Source: DASUAS01 sp963756895 (GTDB lineage Bacteria > Actinomycetota > Acidimicrobiia > IMCC26256 > DASPTH01). From it: a DNA stretch of 64,000 bases. The first letter of the stretch is position 1; every line of letters begins with the position of its first letter. Made by a program: the position numbers and the translations under genes. The notes under the pieces are model-generated. The model was not told the DNA's origin and did not search any database. It saw nothing but the letters and a program-made list of their open reading frames with translations. The DNA is taken from NCBI GenBank assembly GCA_963756895.1, contig CAVWPI010000007.1, positions 62,001 through 126,000 on the forward strand, written 5' to 3'. Of the stretch, positions 26,888 to 34,785 are shown one piece after another.

Positions 26888-27518
26888 ATGGCCGAACGGG
26901 TGGTGCTCGCAGGCAGCGTGGTGACGTTGCGCCCGATGACGAACGACGACGTCGACGGCCTCGTCGCGGCAGCGAGCCAGGATCGCGCGACGTACGGCTT
27001 CACTTCCGTGCCTGAGGACGAGGCGAGCATGCGCGCCTACGTCGAGGCCGTGCTCGAGGACGAACGCCTGGGATGGGCGTTGCCGTTCGTCACCACGCGC
27101 ACCGGCGACGGTTCGGTCGTCGGCAGCACGCGCTTCCTCGACCTCGACGACTGGGAGACGCGCCGTGTCGGTGGACCACCATCGGGCGCCGACAGGATCC
27201 CGCGCACGGCGGAGATCGGCGCCACCTGGCTGGCGGCATCGGCACAGCGCACGCCGGTGAACACCGAGGCCAAGCTGCTCATGCTCCGCCACGCGTTCGA
27301 CGTCTGGGAAGCGGAGCGCATCACGTTCAAGACCGACGCTCGCAACGCGCGGCTCGCGTGCCGCGATCGAACGCGTCGGCGCGCACTTCGAGGGGATCCG
27401 CCGCGCGCACGTCCCCGCGTCCGACGGCACCATTCGCGACAGCGCGTACTACTCGATCGTGCGCGCCGAGTGGCCCGACGTGCGCACGGGCCTCGAGTTC
27501 AGACTCGCGCGCGGCTAG
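26888..27518 (+). CDS. GNAT family N-acetyltransferase (one frameshift, about 210 aa)
   Basis: RimJ/RimL-type GNAT. Features: LRPMTNDDVDGLVAAA at the N terminus, GSVVGSTRFLDLDDW, EIGATWLAASAQRTPVNTEA (acceptor-binding strand), and LLMLRHAFDVWEAERITFKT. The frame shifts near 27363, and one CG restores CRAIERVGAHFEGIRRAHVP, the expected RimL-type end. Its TAG overlaps the TAG of the convergent gene at 27515 in a shared CTAG. The acceptor (protein N terminus or small molecule) is unknown. Confidence 0.82.
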
Positions 27519-27976
27519 CTCGCGGGAGGTGCGCCGAGCGCAACCCGGATGCGCTCGACCACTGCGCGTTCCTTCTCGTTGGTGCCCTTCGCGGCCCCGG
27601 CCACGTTGTTCGCCAGGTCGATGAGCCAGGCCCGCACCTCGGCGGCCTCGGCGATCGGCAGTTTGGCGATGGCTGCGACCGCGGGTTGCAGCTCGGCGAG
27701 CGCCTCGTCGATGACCTCGTCGGGCGATGCTCCCCGATCGCCCTTGGCGGCGTGCCGGGCGTCGTGGCCCTGCGCCTCGTGGGCGATGGCGGTGATGAGC
27801 TCGGTCGCCGGACCGTGGTCGCCCGGGCGGGCCAGCGACTTCGCGGTGGCCGAGGCCTCCTTGAGCAGCGAGATGGGGCCGTGCTCGGCCACGGCGACGA
27901 CGGCCATGGTGACGTGGAGCGGCGCCTGGCTCAGCGCCGCCCACTCGTCGTCGGTGAAGAACGATCGGTCGGTCAT
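27515..27976 (-). CDS. hypothetical helical protein
   Basis: 153 residues, predicted mostly helical and soluble: FFTDDEWAALSQAPLHVTMA, VVAVAEHGPISLLKEASATA, then DEALAELQPAVAAIAKLPIA and AEVRAWLIDLANNVAGAAKG. I recognise this pattern only as a conserved hypothetical of actinobacteria. Its four-helix look resembles stress-related helical bundles, but nothing supports a function. It ends in a CTAG shared with the convergent acetyltransferase. Confidence 0.7.
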   Translation of the reverse strand: MTDRSFFTDDEWAALSQAPLHVTMAVVAVAEHGPISLLKEASATAKSLARPGDHGPATELITAIAHEAQGHDARHAAKGDRGASPDEVIDEALAELQPAVAAIAKLPIAEAAEVRAWLIDLANNVAGAAKGTNEKERAVVERIRVALGAPPAS

Positions 27977-28010
27977 GGCTCCGGGAGCCTAGGACCGACG
28001 ACCGGTCCCG

Positions 28011-28037
28011 CCGGATCTGGCATCTGACCAGATCTGG
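28011..28037. promoter_or_regulatory. candidate Fur-family operator upstream of fur-katG
   Basis: CCAGATCTGG at 28028-28037 is a perfect 10-base palindrome, and a near copy, CCGGATCTGG, lies at 28011-28020. Both are 33 bases or more before the GTG of the Fur-like gene. Autoregulation of furA-katG by FurA at an upstream AT-rich box is established in mycobacteria; the match of this site to that box was not tested. Confidence 0.4.
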
Positions 28038-28069
28038 ACTTGTTCCAGAGTCTTCGCTACGCTGCCCAC

Positions 28070-28522
28070 GTGCCCGAAGCCCACGCCGACGCCCGTGCCG
28101 ACGCGGCTGCCCTCCTCCGCGACCGCGGCCTGCAGGTCACGGCCCAGCGGCTGGCGGTGTTGCGGGCGGTGACCGCTCGTCCCCACAGCTCTGCCGACGA
28201 CCTGTACACGGTCGTGACGTCGGAGCTCGGCACGATCTCCAAGCAGGCGGTCTACGACGCGCTCGCCGCACTGACCGACAAGGGCCTCGTGCGACGGATC
28301 GAGCCCGCGGGGTCGCCCGCGCGCTACGAGACGCGCGCCGGCGACAACCACCACCACCTGATCTGCCGCACGTGCGGCCGCACGGTCGACGTCGACTGCG
28401 CGGTCGGCGACACCCCCTGCCTCACCGCCGCCGACGACTCGGGCTACGAGATCGACGAGGCCGAGGTCATCTACTGGGGTCGGTGCCCCGACTGCGTCGT
28501 CGCGAGCACGAGCGCGCCCTGA
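28070..28522 (+). CDS. Fur family regulator (FurA/PerR-like)
   Basis: 150 residues from the GTG at 28070. Winged helix: LRDRGLQVTAQRLAVLRAVT and SKQAVYDALAALTDKGLVRR. Metal-binding region: GDNHHHLICRTCGRTVDVDC and WGRCPDCVVA, giving two CxxC pairs for the structural zinc. Directly upstream of katG with no other gene between, the classic furA-katG arrangement in which FurA represses itself and katG and is released by peroxide. An earlier in-frame ATG at 28040 exists, but the homologous part starts after 28070. Confidence 0.9.
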   Translation: MPEAHADARADAAALLRDRGLQVTAQRLAVLRAVTARPHSSADDLYTVVTSELGTISKQAVYDALAALTDKGLVRRIEPAGSPARYETRAGDNHHHLICRTCGRTVDVDCAVGDTPCLTAADDSGYEIDEAEVIYWGRCPDCVVASTSAP

Positions 28523-28563
28523 GCAATTCCCGACCCCCGGAAGCGAGCGGAAGGAGCACCGAC

Positions 28564-30759
28564 GTGCCTGACACCGGTAGCGAGAGCGAGAACCCGGTCA
28601 TCCCGTCTCCCACTCCGAAGGTCCACGGGCCCATGTCGAACCGTGACTGGTGGCCCGACCAGCTGAACCTACAGGTGCTCCACCAGCACTCGCCGCGCGC
28701 GAACCCGATGGACGACGGTTACGACTACGCGAAGGAGTTCGCGTCGCTCGACGTCGAGGCACTCAGACGCGACCTGGTCGAGCTCATGACCGACTCGCAG
28801 GAGTGGTGGCCCGCCGACTACGGCCACTACGGACCGCTGTTCATCCGCATGACCTGGCACGCCGCCGGGACGTACCGAGTCGCCGACGGTCGTGGTGGCG
28901 GTGGGCAGGGCGCGCAGCGGTTCGCGCCGCTCAACAGCTGGCCCGACAACGCGAACCTCGACAAGGCCCGTCGCCTGCTGTGGCCGATCAAGCAGAAGTA
29001 CGGCACGAAGCTCTCGTGGGCCGACCTCATCGTCCTCGCCGGCAACGTCGCCATGGAGTCCATGGGCTTCGAGACCTTCGGCTTCGGCTTCGGGCGTCCC
29101 GACATCTGGGAACCCGAGGAGATCTTCTGGGGACCCGAGGACGCCTGGCTGGGCGACGGGCGCTACAGCGGTGATCGCGACCTCGCGCACCCGCTCGGCG
29201 CGGTGCAGATGGGCCTCATCTACGTGAACCCCGAGGGACCCAACGGCAATGCCGATCCGCTCGCGGCCGCGCACGACATCCGCGAGACCTTCGCCCGCAT
29301 GGCGATGAACGACGAGGAGACTGTCGCGCTGATCGTCGGCGGCCACACCTTCGGCAAGTGCCACGGCGCCAACAGCGCCGACGACGTGGGCCCCGAACCC
29401 GAGGGATGCCCGGTGCACGCGCAGGGTCTCGGTTGGCACAACCCTCACGGCACCGGAACCGGTTCGGACACGGTCACGAGCGGTCTCGAGGGCGCGTGGA
29501 CGAACAACCCGAAGCAGTGGGACAACGGCTTCCTCGACAACCTCTACGGCTACGAGTGGGAGCTCACCACCAGCCCGGCCGGCGCCAAGCAGTGGACGCC
29601 CACGAATCCCGAAGCGCAGGACACGGTGCCGGACGCACACGATCCGTCGCAGCGCCACGCGCCGATGATGCTCACGACCGATCTCGCGCTGCGCTTCGAT
29701 CCCGTGTACGGACCCATCACGAAGCGCTTCCACCAACACCCCGAGGAGCTCACCGACGGGTTCGCCAAGGCGTGGTACAAGCTGCTGCACCGCGACATGG
29801 GGCCGCTGACGCGGTACCTCGGCCCGTGGATCCCGGCGCCCCAGCTGTGGCAGGACCCGGTGCCCGCTGTTGATCACGAGCTCGTCGACGATGCCGACGT
29901 CGCATCACTCAAGGCGACGATCCTCGACTCCGGGTTGTCGGTCTCGCAGTTGGTGTCGACCGCGTGGGCATCGGCCGCCACCTTCCGCGGCACCGACAAG
30001 CGCGGGGGCGCGAACGGCGCGCGCATCCGGCTCGCGCCGCAGAAGGACTGGGTGGCCAACGAACCGGCTGCGCTCGCCACCGTGCTGCCGGTGCTCGAAC
30101 GCGTCCAGCAGGACTTCAACGCATCGCAGTCCGGAACCAAGCGGGTGTCGCTCGCCGACATCATCGTGCTGGGCGGCGTCGCCGCGGTCGAGCGGGCGGC
30201 GCAGGACGCCGGCCACGACGTCGCGGTGCCGTTCGTACCGGGACGCACCGACGCGTCGCAGGACGAGACCGACGTGGAGTCGTTCGCGGTGCTCGAGCCG
30301 CGCGCCGACGGGTTCCGCAACTCCTTCCCCGAGGGCGAGAAGCTCTCCCCCGAGACGTTGCTCCTCGAGCGCGCCAACCTGTTGACGCTGACCGCACCGG
30401 AGATGACGGTGCTCGTGGGGGGCATGCGGGTACTCGGCACGAACTGCGGGGGCTCGGCGCACGGCGTCTTCACGGACCGCTCGGGGTCACTGACGAACGA
30501 CTTCTTCGTGAACCTCCTCGACGGTGCGACGGCGTGGACCCCCGCGGCGTCGACCGAGGAGGTGTACGAGGGGCGCGACCGCTCGACCGGCGCAGCGAAG
30601 TGGACCGGGACCACGGTAGACCTTGTGTTCGGTTCGCACTCACAGCTGCGGGCACTCGCGGAGGTCTACGGCGCCGACGACGGCGAGGCGAAGTTCGTCC
30701 GCGACTTCGTGGCCGCGTGGGACAAGGTCATGAACCTCGACCGCTTCGATCTCGAGTGA
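28564..30759 (+). CDS. katG: catalase-peroxidase
   Basis: 731-residue bifunctional haem catalase-peroxidase that breaks down hydrogen peroxide and oxidises small substrates. Distal site R95, W98, H99 in IRMTWHAAGTYR; proximal haem ligand H261 in GGHTFGKCHG. The Met-Tyr-Trp crosslink needed for catalase activity can be read as W98, Y220 (MGLIYVNPEGPNG) and M246 (RMAMNDEE), with the same spacing as M. tuberculosis KatG. One variation is GKCHG where GKTHG is commoner. GTG start at 28564 with AAGGAG seven bases before. Cotranscribed with the Fur-like gene. Intact despite its length. Confidence 0.97.
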   Translation: MPDTGSESENPVIPSPTPKVHGPMSNRDWWPDQLNLQVLHQHSPRANPMDDGYDYAKEFASLDVEALRRDLVELMTDSQEWWPADYGHYGPLFIRMTWHAAGTYRVADGRGGGGQGAQRFAPLNSWPDNANLDKARRLLWPIKQKYGTKLSWADLIVLAGNVAMESMGFETFGFGFGRPDIWEPEEIFWGPEDAWLGDGRYSGDRDLAHPLGAVQMGLIYVNPEGPNGNADPLAAAHDIRETFARMAMNDEETVALIVGGHTFGKCHGANSADDVGPEPEGCPVHAQGLGWHNPHGTGTGSDTVTSGLEGAWTNNPKQWDNGFLDNLYGYEWELTTSPAGAKQWTPTNPEAQDTVPDAHDPSQRHAPMMLTTDLALRFDPVYGPITKRFHQHPEELTDGFAKAWYKLLHRDMGPLTRYLGPWIPAPQLWQDPVPAVDHELVDDADVASLKATILDSGLSVSQLVSTAWASAATFRGTDKRGGANGARIRLAPQKDWVANEPAALATVLPVLERVQQDFNASQSGTKRVSLADIIVLGGVAAVERAAQDAGHDVAVPFVPGRTDASQDETDVESFAVLEPRADGFRNSFPEGEKLSPETLLLERANLLTLTAPEMTVLVGGMRVLGTNCGGSAHGVFTDRSGSLTNDFFVNLLDGATAWTPAASTEEVYEGRDRSTGAAKWTGTTVDLVFGSHSQLRALAEVYGADDGEAKFVRDFVAAWDKVMNLDRFDLE

Positions 30760-30787
30760 GAGCGACCCCGACCCGAGGATGGCGGCC

Positions 30788-30810
30788 GGTGGGTGCCTAG
30801 GGTGCCCACC
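30788..30810 (+). terminator. stem-loop after katG
   Basis: A 23-base hairpin begins 28 bases after the katG stop. Six G-C/T-A pairs (GGTGGG with CCCACC) continue through two G.U pairs and two C-G pairs to a three-base TAG loop. No U-tract follows. Candidate katG terminator. Confidence 0.45.
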
Positions 30811-30900
30811 GTGCTGCCCGTGTTCCTCGTCGCCTTCGTGATGATCGCGTTCATCGGTGTGCCCGTCTTCATGTCCTGGTGGCACAACCGCGGCACGTGA
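30811..30900 (+). CDS. possible 29-aa single-span membrane peptide
   Basis: GTG at 30811 to TGA at 30898-30900 codes for a hydrophobic peptide beginning MLPVFLVAFVMIAFIGVPVF and ending MSWWHNRGT. It would make one transmembrane helix with a short charged tail. It follows the katG hairpin, has no clear ribosome-binding site and no known relatives in memory, so it may be chance. Confidence 0.25.
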   Translation: MLPVFLVAFVMIAFIGVPVFMSWWHNRGT

Positions 30901-30917
30901 GGAGCCACGACGCCGAG

Positions 30918-31349
30918 TCAGGCGACGCGCAGCCCGACCGTGGCGCTGGTTCCGGTGCGTCGGACCTGGATCGTCCAGCAGCCCGGCGCGTCGAACGCGA
31001 AGCCGGTGCCCCATTCCCCGCCCGGACGCCGGAACGTGCTGGCGCCGTGGCGTTCCGGACCGAACTCGAGGGGATGACGAGCACCGGTCGGATCGCGGAA
31101 GACGACGCGCAGCGGTCCGCTCCCCGTCACCCGCCACACGATCTTCACGCTCTGCCCCACGACCGGGGGGACGTCGTTGAGGGGCAACTCCCACACCTCA
31201 CCGCGCGTCGCGGGCGCCCGGAACTCCTGACCACCCGCGCGCAACGTCGACGCCGCGCTGCAGGTCTGCGCCGCTGCTGGGACCGCGCCCGCCGGTGCGG
31301 CGCCGACGGTCGCGATCGCCAACGCGATCCCCGCCAGCAACGCCCGCAT
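30918..31349 (-). CDS. secreted hypothetical protein
   Basis: 143 residues. Signal peptide MRALLAGIALAIATVGAAPA with a likely AxA cleavage near residues 20-27. The mature part looks all-beta: EVWELPLNDVPPVVGQSVKI, VWRVTGSGPLRVVFRDPTG, and GEWGTGFAFDAPGCWTIQVR followed by a final RTGTSATVGLRV strand. The GCW(T/E)I ending is typical of small secreted immunoglobulin-like domains of unknown function. Two bases from the FABP-like gene upstream, so one operon. Confidence 0.68.
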   Translation of the reverse strand: MRALLAGIALAIATVGAAPAGAVPAAAQTCSAASTLRAGGQEFRAPATRGEVWELPLNDVPPVVGQSVKIVWRVTGSGPLRVVFRDPTGARHPLEFGPERHGASTFRRPGGEWGTGFAFDAPGCWTIQVRRTGTSATVGLRVA

Positions 31350-31351
31350 GC

Positions 31352-31969
31352 CTACCGCGCCAGCGGGTTGGGCGTCGGCTCGCCGATCCGCTGCAGGATG
31401 TGGCGGTCGGTGTGGTGGAACGGCTCGTCACGGCCGAGGACCTGGAGGATGGTGTCCTCGTCGTAGCCCCACGTGCCGTCGGCGTGCGTGGTCACCGTCA
31501 CCTCGAACGACGTCGTGGTGAACGCGTGCTCGAGGAACGGGTTCGAGCAGATCCCGTAGACCGTCGAGCCGCGCTCGGCGCGCAACGTGAACGTCGACGC
31601 ATCCGCCCGCACCGGACCCGAAGCCAACGCAACCTGCGCGCGCGGGATCGCGATCGTCTGGGTGACCGTCTCCTCGACCGGGTTCCACAACCAGTAGCCC
31701 ACCTGGTCGTGGAACGTCTCCACCTCGCCGACCTTGACGATGTGCGTGTGGTAGCGGAGCCCGTAGAAGTACTGCGGTCCGTTCGTCTGCGGGTCGATGG
31801 GTTGGAGCTCGTAGCGCTCGACGAACACGTTCGCCTCGGTGCCCTCGACGACGGGATGCACGTCGGCGCCCACCGTCCCTTCCCAGATGCCGGCCATCGC
31901 TCGGAGTGGCCCGAGGTTGGCCAGCCCGTCGGGATCGAGCTCGGGTTCGGTGAAGACGTCCTCGACCAT
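31352..31969 (-). CDS. FABP/nitrobindin-like heme-binding beta-barrel protein
   Basis: 205-residue protein of the THAP4/nitrobindin-like (DUF1794) beta-barrel group. Recognised pattern: NLGPLRAMAGIWEGTVGADV, ERYELQPIDPQTNGPQYFYG, LRYHTHIVKVGEVETFHDQV, GYWLWNPVEETVTQTIAIPR, and HTDRHILQRIGEPTPNPLAR at the end. Family members bind ferric heme or fatty ligands; the usual heme-ligand histidine region near the C terminus (EPFHHTDRH) is present. Intact, normal length. Operon with the secreted protein downstream. Confidence 0.85.
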   Translation of the reverse strand: MVEDVFTEPELDPDGLANLGPLRAMAGIWEGTVGADVHPVVEGTEANVFVERYELQPIDPQTNGPQYFYGLRYHTHIVKVGEVETFHDQVGYWLWNPVEETVTQTIAIPRAQVALASGPVRADASTFTLRAERGSTVYGICSNPFLEHAFTTTSFEVTVTTHADGTWGYDEDTILQVLGRDEPFHHTDRHILQRIGEPTPNPLAR

Positions 31970-31999
31970 GCGGGAGAGGCTACGACGCGCTCCGGCGCG

Positions 32000-32554
32000 C
32001 TAGGGCGTACGGCCGATGAACGCCAGGAGCCGGGTCTGGACGTCGGCGTCGTCGGCGACGCGCACGCGGGGTCCGTACTGTCCGCTCTGGCGGAGGGCGT
32101 CGTCCATCGGCAGCATGCCCTCGAGCATCACCGCGCACTTCTCGGGGTCGAGGGTCTCGTCCTGGCCGGTGGCGCGCGCGAGATCCCACCGGTGCAGGAA
32201 CACGTCGCCGGTGTAGATCATGTCGATCGCCTGCCCGAGCGGCATGCGCCCGATGTGCGGGAGGTCGTACTCCCGATCGGCGGAGTCCGGGTCGTCGAGG
32301 AGCGCCTGCACCGAGTCGGTCTGGGTGCGCCACGCGCCGGCGGGATCGTCGGCGACCGACGGTCCCACCGGCAGGGTGATCCCCGCCGCGCCGTCGAGGA
32401 AGGCCGGGAACCACTCGACGAGATGACCGACGACGTCGCGGGCCGTCCAGCCGTCGACCGGCGCCGGCTGGTCCCACGCGTCGGGCGCGGCGCCCTCGAC
32501 GGTCGCGGTGAACGCACCCGCGACGCGCCGGTGCTCGTCGGCCGGACCGCTCAT
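32000..32554 (-). CDS. TIGR03086/maleylpyruvate-isomerase-like (DinB fold) protein
   Basis: 184 residues. It has the DinB/YfiT-like start HRRVAGAFTATVEGAAPDAW, then DGWTARDVVGHLVEWFPAFL with a metal-type histidine, and a second histidine pair in DVFLHRWDLARATGQDETLD. This is the family of mycothiol-dependent enzymes and TIGR03086 proteins common in actinobacteria. The ATG overlaps the SRPBCC stop (ATGA). It belongs to the ArsR-SRPBCC operon, an arrangement often seen with this family. Substrate unknown. Confidence 0.82.
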   Translation of the reverse strand: MSGPADEHRRVAGAFTATVEGAAPDAWDQPAPVDGWTARDVVGHLVEWFPAFLDGAAGITLPVGPSVADDPAGAWRTQTDSVQALLDDPDSADREYDLPHIGRMPLGQAIDMIYTGDVFLHRWDLARATGQDETLDPEKCAVMLEGMLPMDDALRQSGQYGPRVRVADDADVQTRLLAFIGRTP

Positions 32555-33039
32555 CGGAGCTCCGCGACGAGCGCGTCGAGCTTGGCGTAGCCCTCGTCGA
32601 CACCGGTCTCCATGCCGCTGGCAAGCCACTGGTCGCGGCCCTCGAAGCTGTCGACGAGCGACTGCGCGTGCAAGCGCGTACGGCCGTCGCCGAGGTCCTC
32701 GAACCGGAGCGTCTCGAGCGAGACGTCGTCGGGCATGCCGTCGAACGTGAACGTCTGCACGATGTGGTCGTCACCGACCTCGTGGAAGCACCCGTGGAAC
32801 GCGTACTCCTCGCCGTCACGGCGAGCGACGTAGCGCCAGCGACCACCGGTGGTCGCGTCCCAGTCGACGATCTCGGTGTCCATCCCGTTCGGTCCGCACC
32901 AACGAGCGAACAGCGCGGGATCGGTGTGCGCGCGCATCAGCTCCGCCGGCGTGGCGTCGAAGTCACGCGTCATGCGGATGATCGGCAGGGCGGGGTCGGC
33001 CTCGATCGAGACCTGGTAGCGGTTGCTGGTGGTGGTCAT
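32551..33039 (-). CDS. SRPBCC/AHSA1-family protein
   Basis: 162-residue START-like protein of the AHA1-domain group. Motifs: IRMTRDFDATPAELMRAHTD, PALFARWCGPNGMDTEIVDW, GGRWRYVARRDGEEYAFHGC and YAKLDALVAEL at the C terminus. These small ligand-cavity proteins are usually coded next to an ArsR regulator, as here: the ATG overlaps the ArsR stop. Ligand unknown. Confidence 0.88.
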   Translation of the reverse strand: MTTTSNRYQVSIEADPALPIIRMTRDFDATPAELMRAHTDPALFARWCGPNGMDTEIVDWDATTGGRWRYVARRDGEEYAFHGCFHEVGDDHIVQTFTFDGMPDDVSLETLRFEDLGDGRTRLHAQSLVDSFEGRDQWLASGMETGVDEGYAKLDALVAELR

Positions 33040-33407
33040 GACGCTGCTCCTTGTTCGAGGTTCGGGTGATCGGGGTGTCGTTCCTCGCCGCGCATCTCGG
33101 CGAGCACGTCGTCGAGGCGGTCGTACCGTTCCTGTGCCTGTTGGCGGTACCGGTCGATCCACTTGGTCATCAGGTCGAAGACCTCCGCCTCGAGGTGGCA
33201 CGGCCGCCGTTGGGCGTCCTTGCTCTGGCTCACGAGCCCGGCGTCGGCGAGGACCCTGACGTGCTTGGAGACCGCCTGGACGGACACGTCGTAGGGATCG
33301 GCCAGCTCCCCCACCGTGGCGTCGCCGACCGCGAGGCGGGCCACCATGTCGCGCCGCGTCGGATCGGCGAGGGCGGCGAAGACTCGGGAGAGCTGGTCGT
33401 GGGCCAC
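33036..33407 (-). CDS. ArsR family transcriptional regulator
   Basis: 123 residues. Winged helix: VFAALADPTRRDMVARLAVG and VSVQAVSKHVRVLADAGLVS, then the tail EVFDLMTKWIDRYRQQAQER of the SRPBCC-linked ArsR subgroup, which lacks metal-binding cysteines. GTG start chosen because an AAGGA sits about seven bases upstream; a TTG 18 bases earlier is an alternative. Two inverted repeats with the half-site GGTTGAA lie just upstream. It probably represses its own operon with the SRPBCC and DinB-fold genes. Confidence 0.88.
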   Translation of the reverse strand: MAHDQLSRVFAALADPTRRDMVARLAVGDATVGELADPYDVSVQAVSKHVRVLADAGLVSQSKDAQRRPCHLEAEVFDLMTKWIDRYRQQAQERYDRLDDVLAEMRGEERHPDHPNLEQGAAS

Positions 33408-33420
33408 GACGACGTCCTTG

Positions 33421-33438
33421 TTCAACTGATCGGTTGAA
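33421..33438. promoter_or_regulatory. candidate ArsR operator 1
   Basis: TTCAACTGATCGGTTGAA: perfect 6-base arms TTCAAC/GTTGAA around six bases, starting 14 bases before the GTG of the ArsR gene. It shares its half-site GGTTGAA with operator 2 at 33467-33482. Confidence 0.55.
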
Positions 33439-33466
33439 GAGAACCTACGCCCTTCCCTCCCAGTTG

Positions 33467-33482
33467 TCAACCGTCTGGTTGA
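33467..33482. promoter_or_regulatory. candidate ArsR operator 2
   Basis: TCAACC-GTCT-GGTTGA is a perfect inverted repeat (16 bases), 60 bases upstream of the ArsR gene start and inside the promoter gap before the dinB stop. Together with operator 1 it gives two dimer sites about 45 bases (four turns) apart. Confidence 0.5.
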
Positions 33483-33498
33483 ACACGACCGCGCCCGC

Positions 33499-34710
33499 CT
33501 ACCCGGACGGGTCCGGCAGCAGCGGCATCGACCACCCGCGGTCCTTGCCGAGGAGCGCGGCACGCCCGACCGACGAGCCGCCGAAGCGATCCCGCACCGC
33601 GTCGAGCGCGTGGTCGAGGGCGGGACCGAGTCCTCCGTCGAACGGGAGTGGCAGCTGCACGGCCGTGTCGTCGCTGAGGTTCGAGACCGCGACCCCGACC
33701 AGCGTGAGCCCGCGCTCGTCGACGAGGGTCTGCGCGTCGTCGAGCAGCCGGCGCGCCGCGTCGCGCAGGGGTGCGGTGTCGGCGGTCGGTGTCGGCAGGG
33801 TGCACGAACGGGTGACGCGCGCGAAGTCGTCGAAGCGGATCCGCAGGACCACCGTGTGGCCGACGACCCTCGCGGTGCGGAGCCGCCGCGCGATGCCGTC
33901 GAGCAGGCCGTCGAGCATGGCCCGCACCTCGTCGGGTGGACGGCGACCACGCCCCAGCGCGCGCTGCGCACCCATCGACCGCCGGCGTCGACCGGTCTCG
34001 ACCGGGCGCGGATCGCGATTGTGCGCGAGCGCGTGCAGGTGATGCCCGGCCGCGGGGCCCAGCATGGCGACCAGCACCTCCTCCTCGAGCGCGGCGACCT
34101 CGCCGACGCGCCTGATGCCACGCTCGTGCAGCTTGGCCGTGGTCTTGGGGCCCACACCCCAGAGCGCGTCGACGGCGAGTGGGTGCAGGAACGCGAGCTC
34201 GCGTTCGGGCGGGACGACGAGCAGTCCGTCGGGCTTGCCCACCCGGCTCGCCACCTTGGCCAGGAACTTCGTGCGGGCGACGCCGACCGTGATGGCGAGA
34301 CCAACCCGTTCCCGCACCGCCTCGCGCAGCGAGGCCGCGATGTCGACGGGCTCGCCCGACACCTTGCGCAGGCCCCCGACGTCGAGGAACGCCTCGTCGA
34401 TCGACAGCGGCTCGACGAGCGGGGTGGTGTCGTCGAACACCGCGAACACGGCGCGGCTCGCCTCCGAGTACGCGTGCATGCGGGGCGGCACGACGATGGC
34501 GTCGGGGCACAGCGCCTTCGCCTGGCGACCGTTCATCGCCCCGCGCACGCCGCAGGCCCGCGCCTCGTAGCTGGCAGCCATCACGACCCCGCCGCCGACG
34601 ATCACCGGCCGGCCCCGCAGTCGGGGGTCGTCGCGCTGTTCGACCGAGGCGAAGAACGCATCCAGGTCGGCGTGGAGGATGGAGGCGCCGGACCCGGTGG
34701 ACACGAACAC
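33499..34710 (-). CDS. dinB: DNA polymerase IV (Y family)
   Basis: 403-residue Y-family translesion polymerase. Catalytic acids: D15 and D17 in ILHADLDAFFASVEQ, and D105/E106 in PLSIDEAFLDVGG. Other signs are YEARACGVRGAMNGRQAKAL, GVARTKFLAKVASRVGKPDG and the helix-hairpin-helix LWGVGPKTTAKLHERGI. The C-terminal little-finger domain and a final LLPDPSG tail are present. No QLxLF-type clamp-binding motif is obvious at the end, although VQLPLPF occurs about 50 residues before it. Copies errors opposite damaged bases. Confidence 0.93.
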   Translation of the reverse strand: MFVSTGSGASILHADLDAFFASVEQRDDPRLRGRPVIVGGGVVMAASYEARACGVRGAMNGRQAKALCPDAIVVPPRMHAYSEASRAVFAVFDDTTPLVEPLSIDEAFLDVGGLRKVSGEPVDIAASLREAVRERVGLAITVGVARTKFLAKVASRVGKPDGLLVVPPERELAFLHPLAVDALWGVGPKTTAKLHERGIRRVGEVAALEEEVLVAMLGPAAGHHLHALAHNRDPRPVETGRRRRSMGAQRALGRGRRPPDEVRAMLDGLLDGIARRLRTARVVGHTVVLRIRFDDFARVTRSCTLPTPTADTAPLRDAARRLLDDAQTLVDERGLTLVGVAVSNLSDDTAVQLPLPFDGGLGPALDHALDAVRDRFGGSSVGRAALLGKDRGWSMPLLPDPSG

Positions 34711-34724
34711 ATGTTCGCACCGTC

Positions 34725-34785
34725 GCGGCGGAGCCGCAACCGGATCAGGATGTCTCGTTGCGGCGGAGCCGCAACCAGATCAGGA
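34725..34785. repeat. two copies of a 26-base hairpin-forming direct repeat
   Basis: A 26-base unit at 34725-34750 recurs at 34760-34785 with one mismatch, 35 bases apart. Each unit can fold GCGGC-GGA-GCCGC; in the second the stem extends to TTGCGGC-GGA-GCCGCAA. The second copy contains the stop codon of the acyl-CoA ligase gene. It fills the gap before dinB and may act as a terminator or be a REP-like element. Confidence 0.8.

Noticed and set aside
30811..30900. Confident call of a 29-residue membrane peptide after katG
   Set aside because: Listed only at low confidence: no ribosome-binding site and it starts directly after a hairpin.
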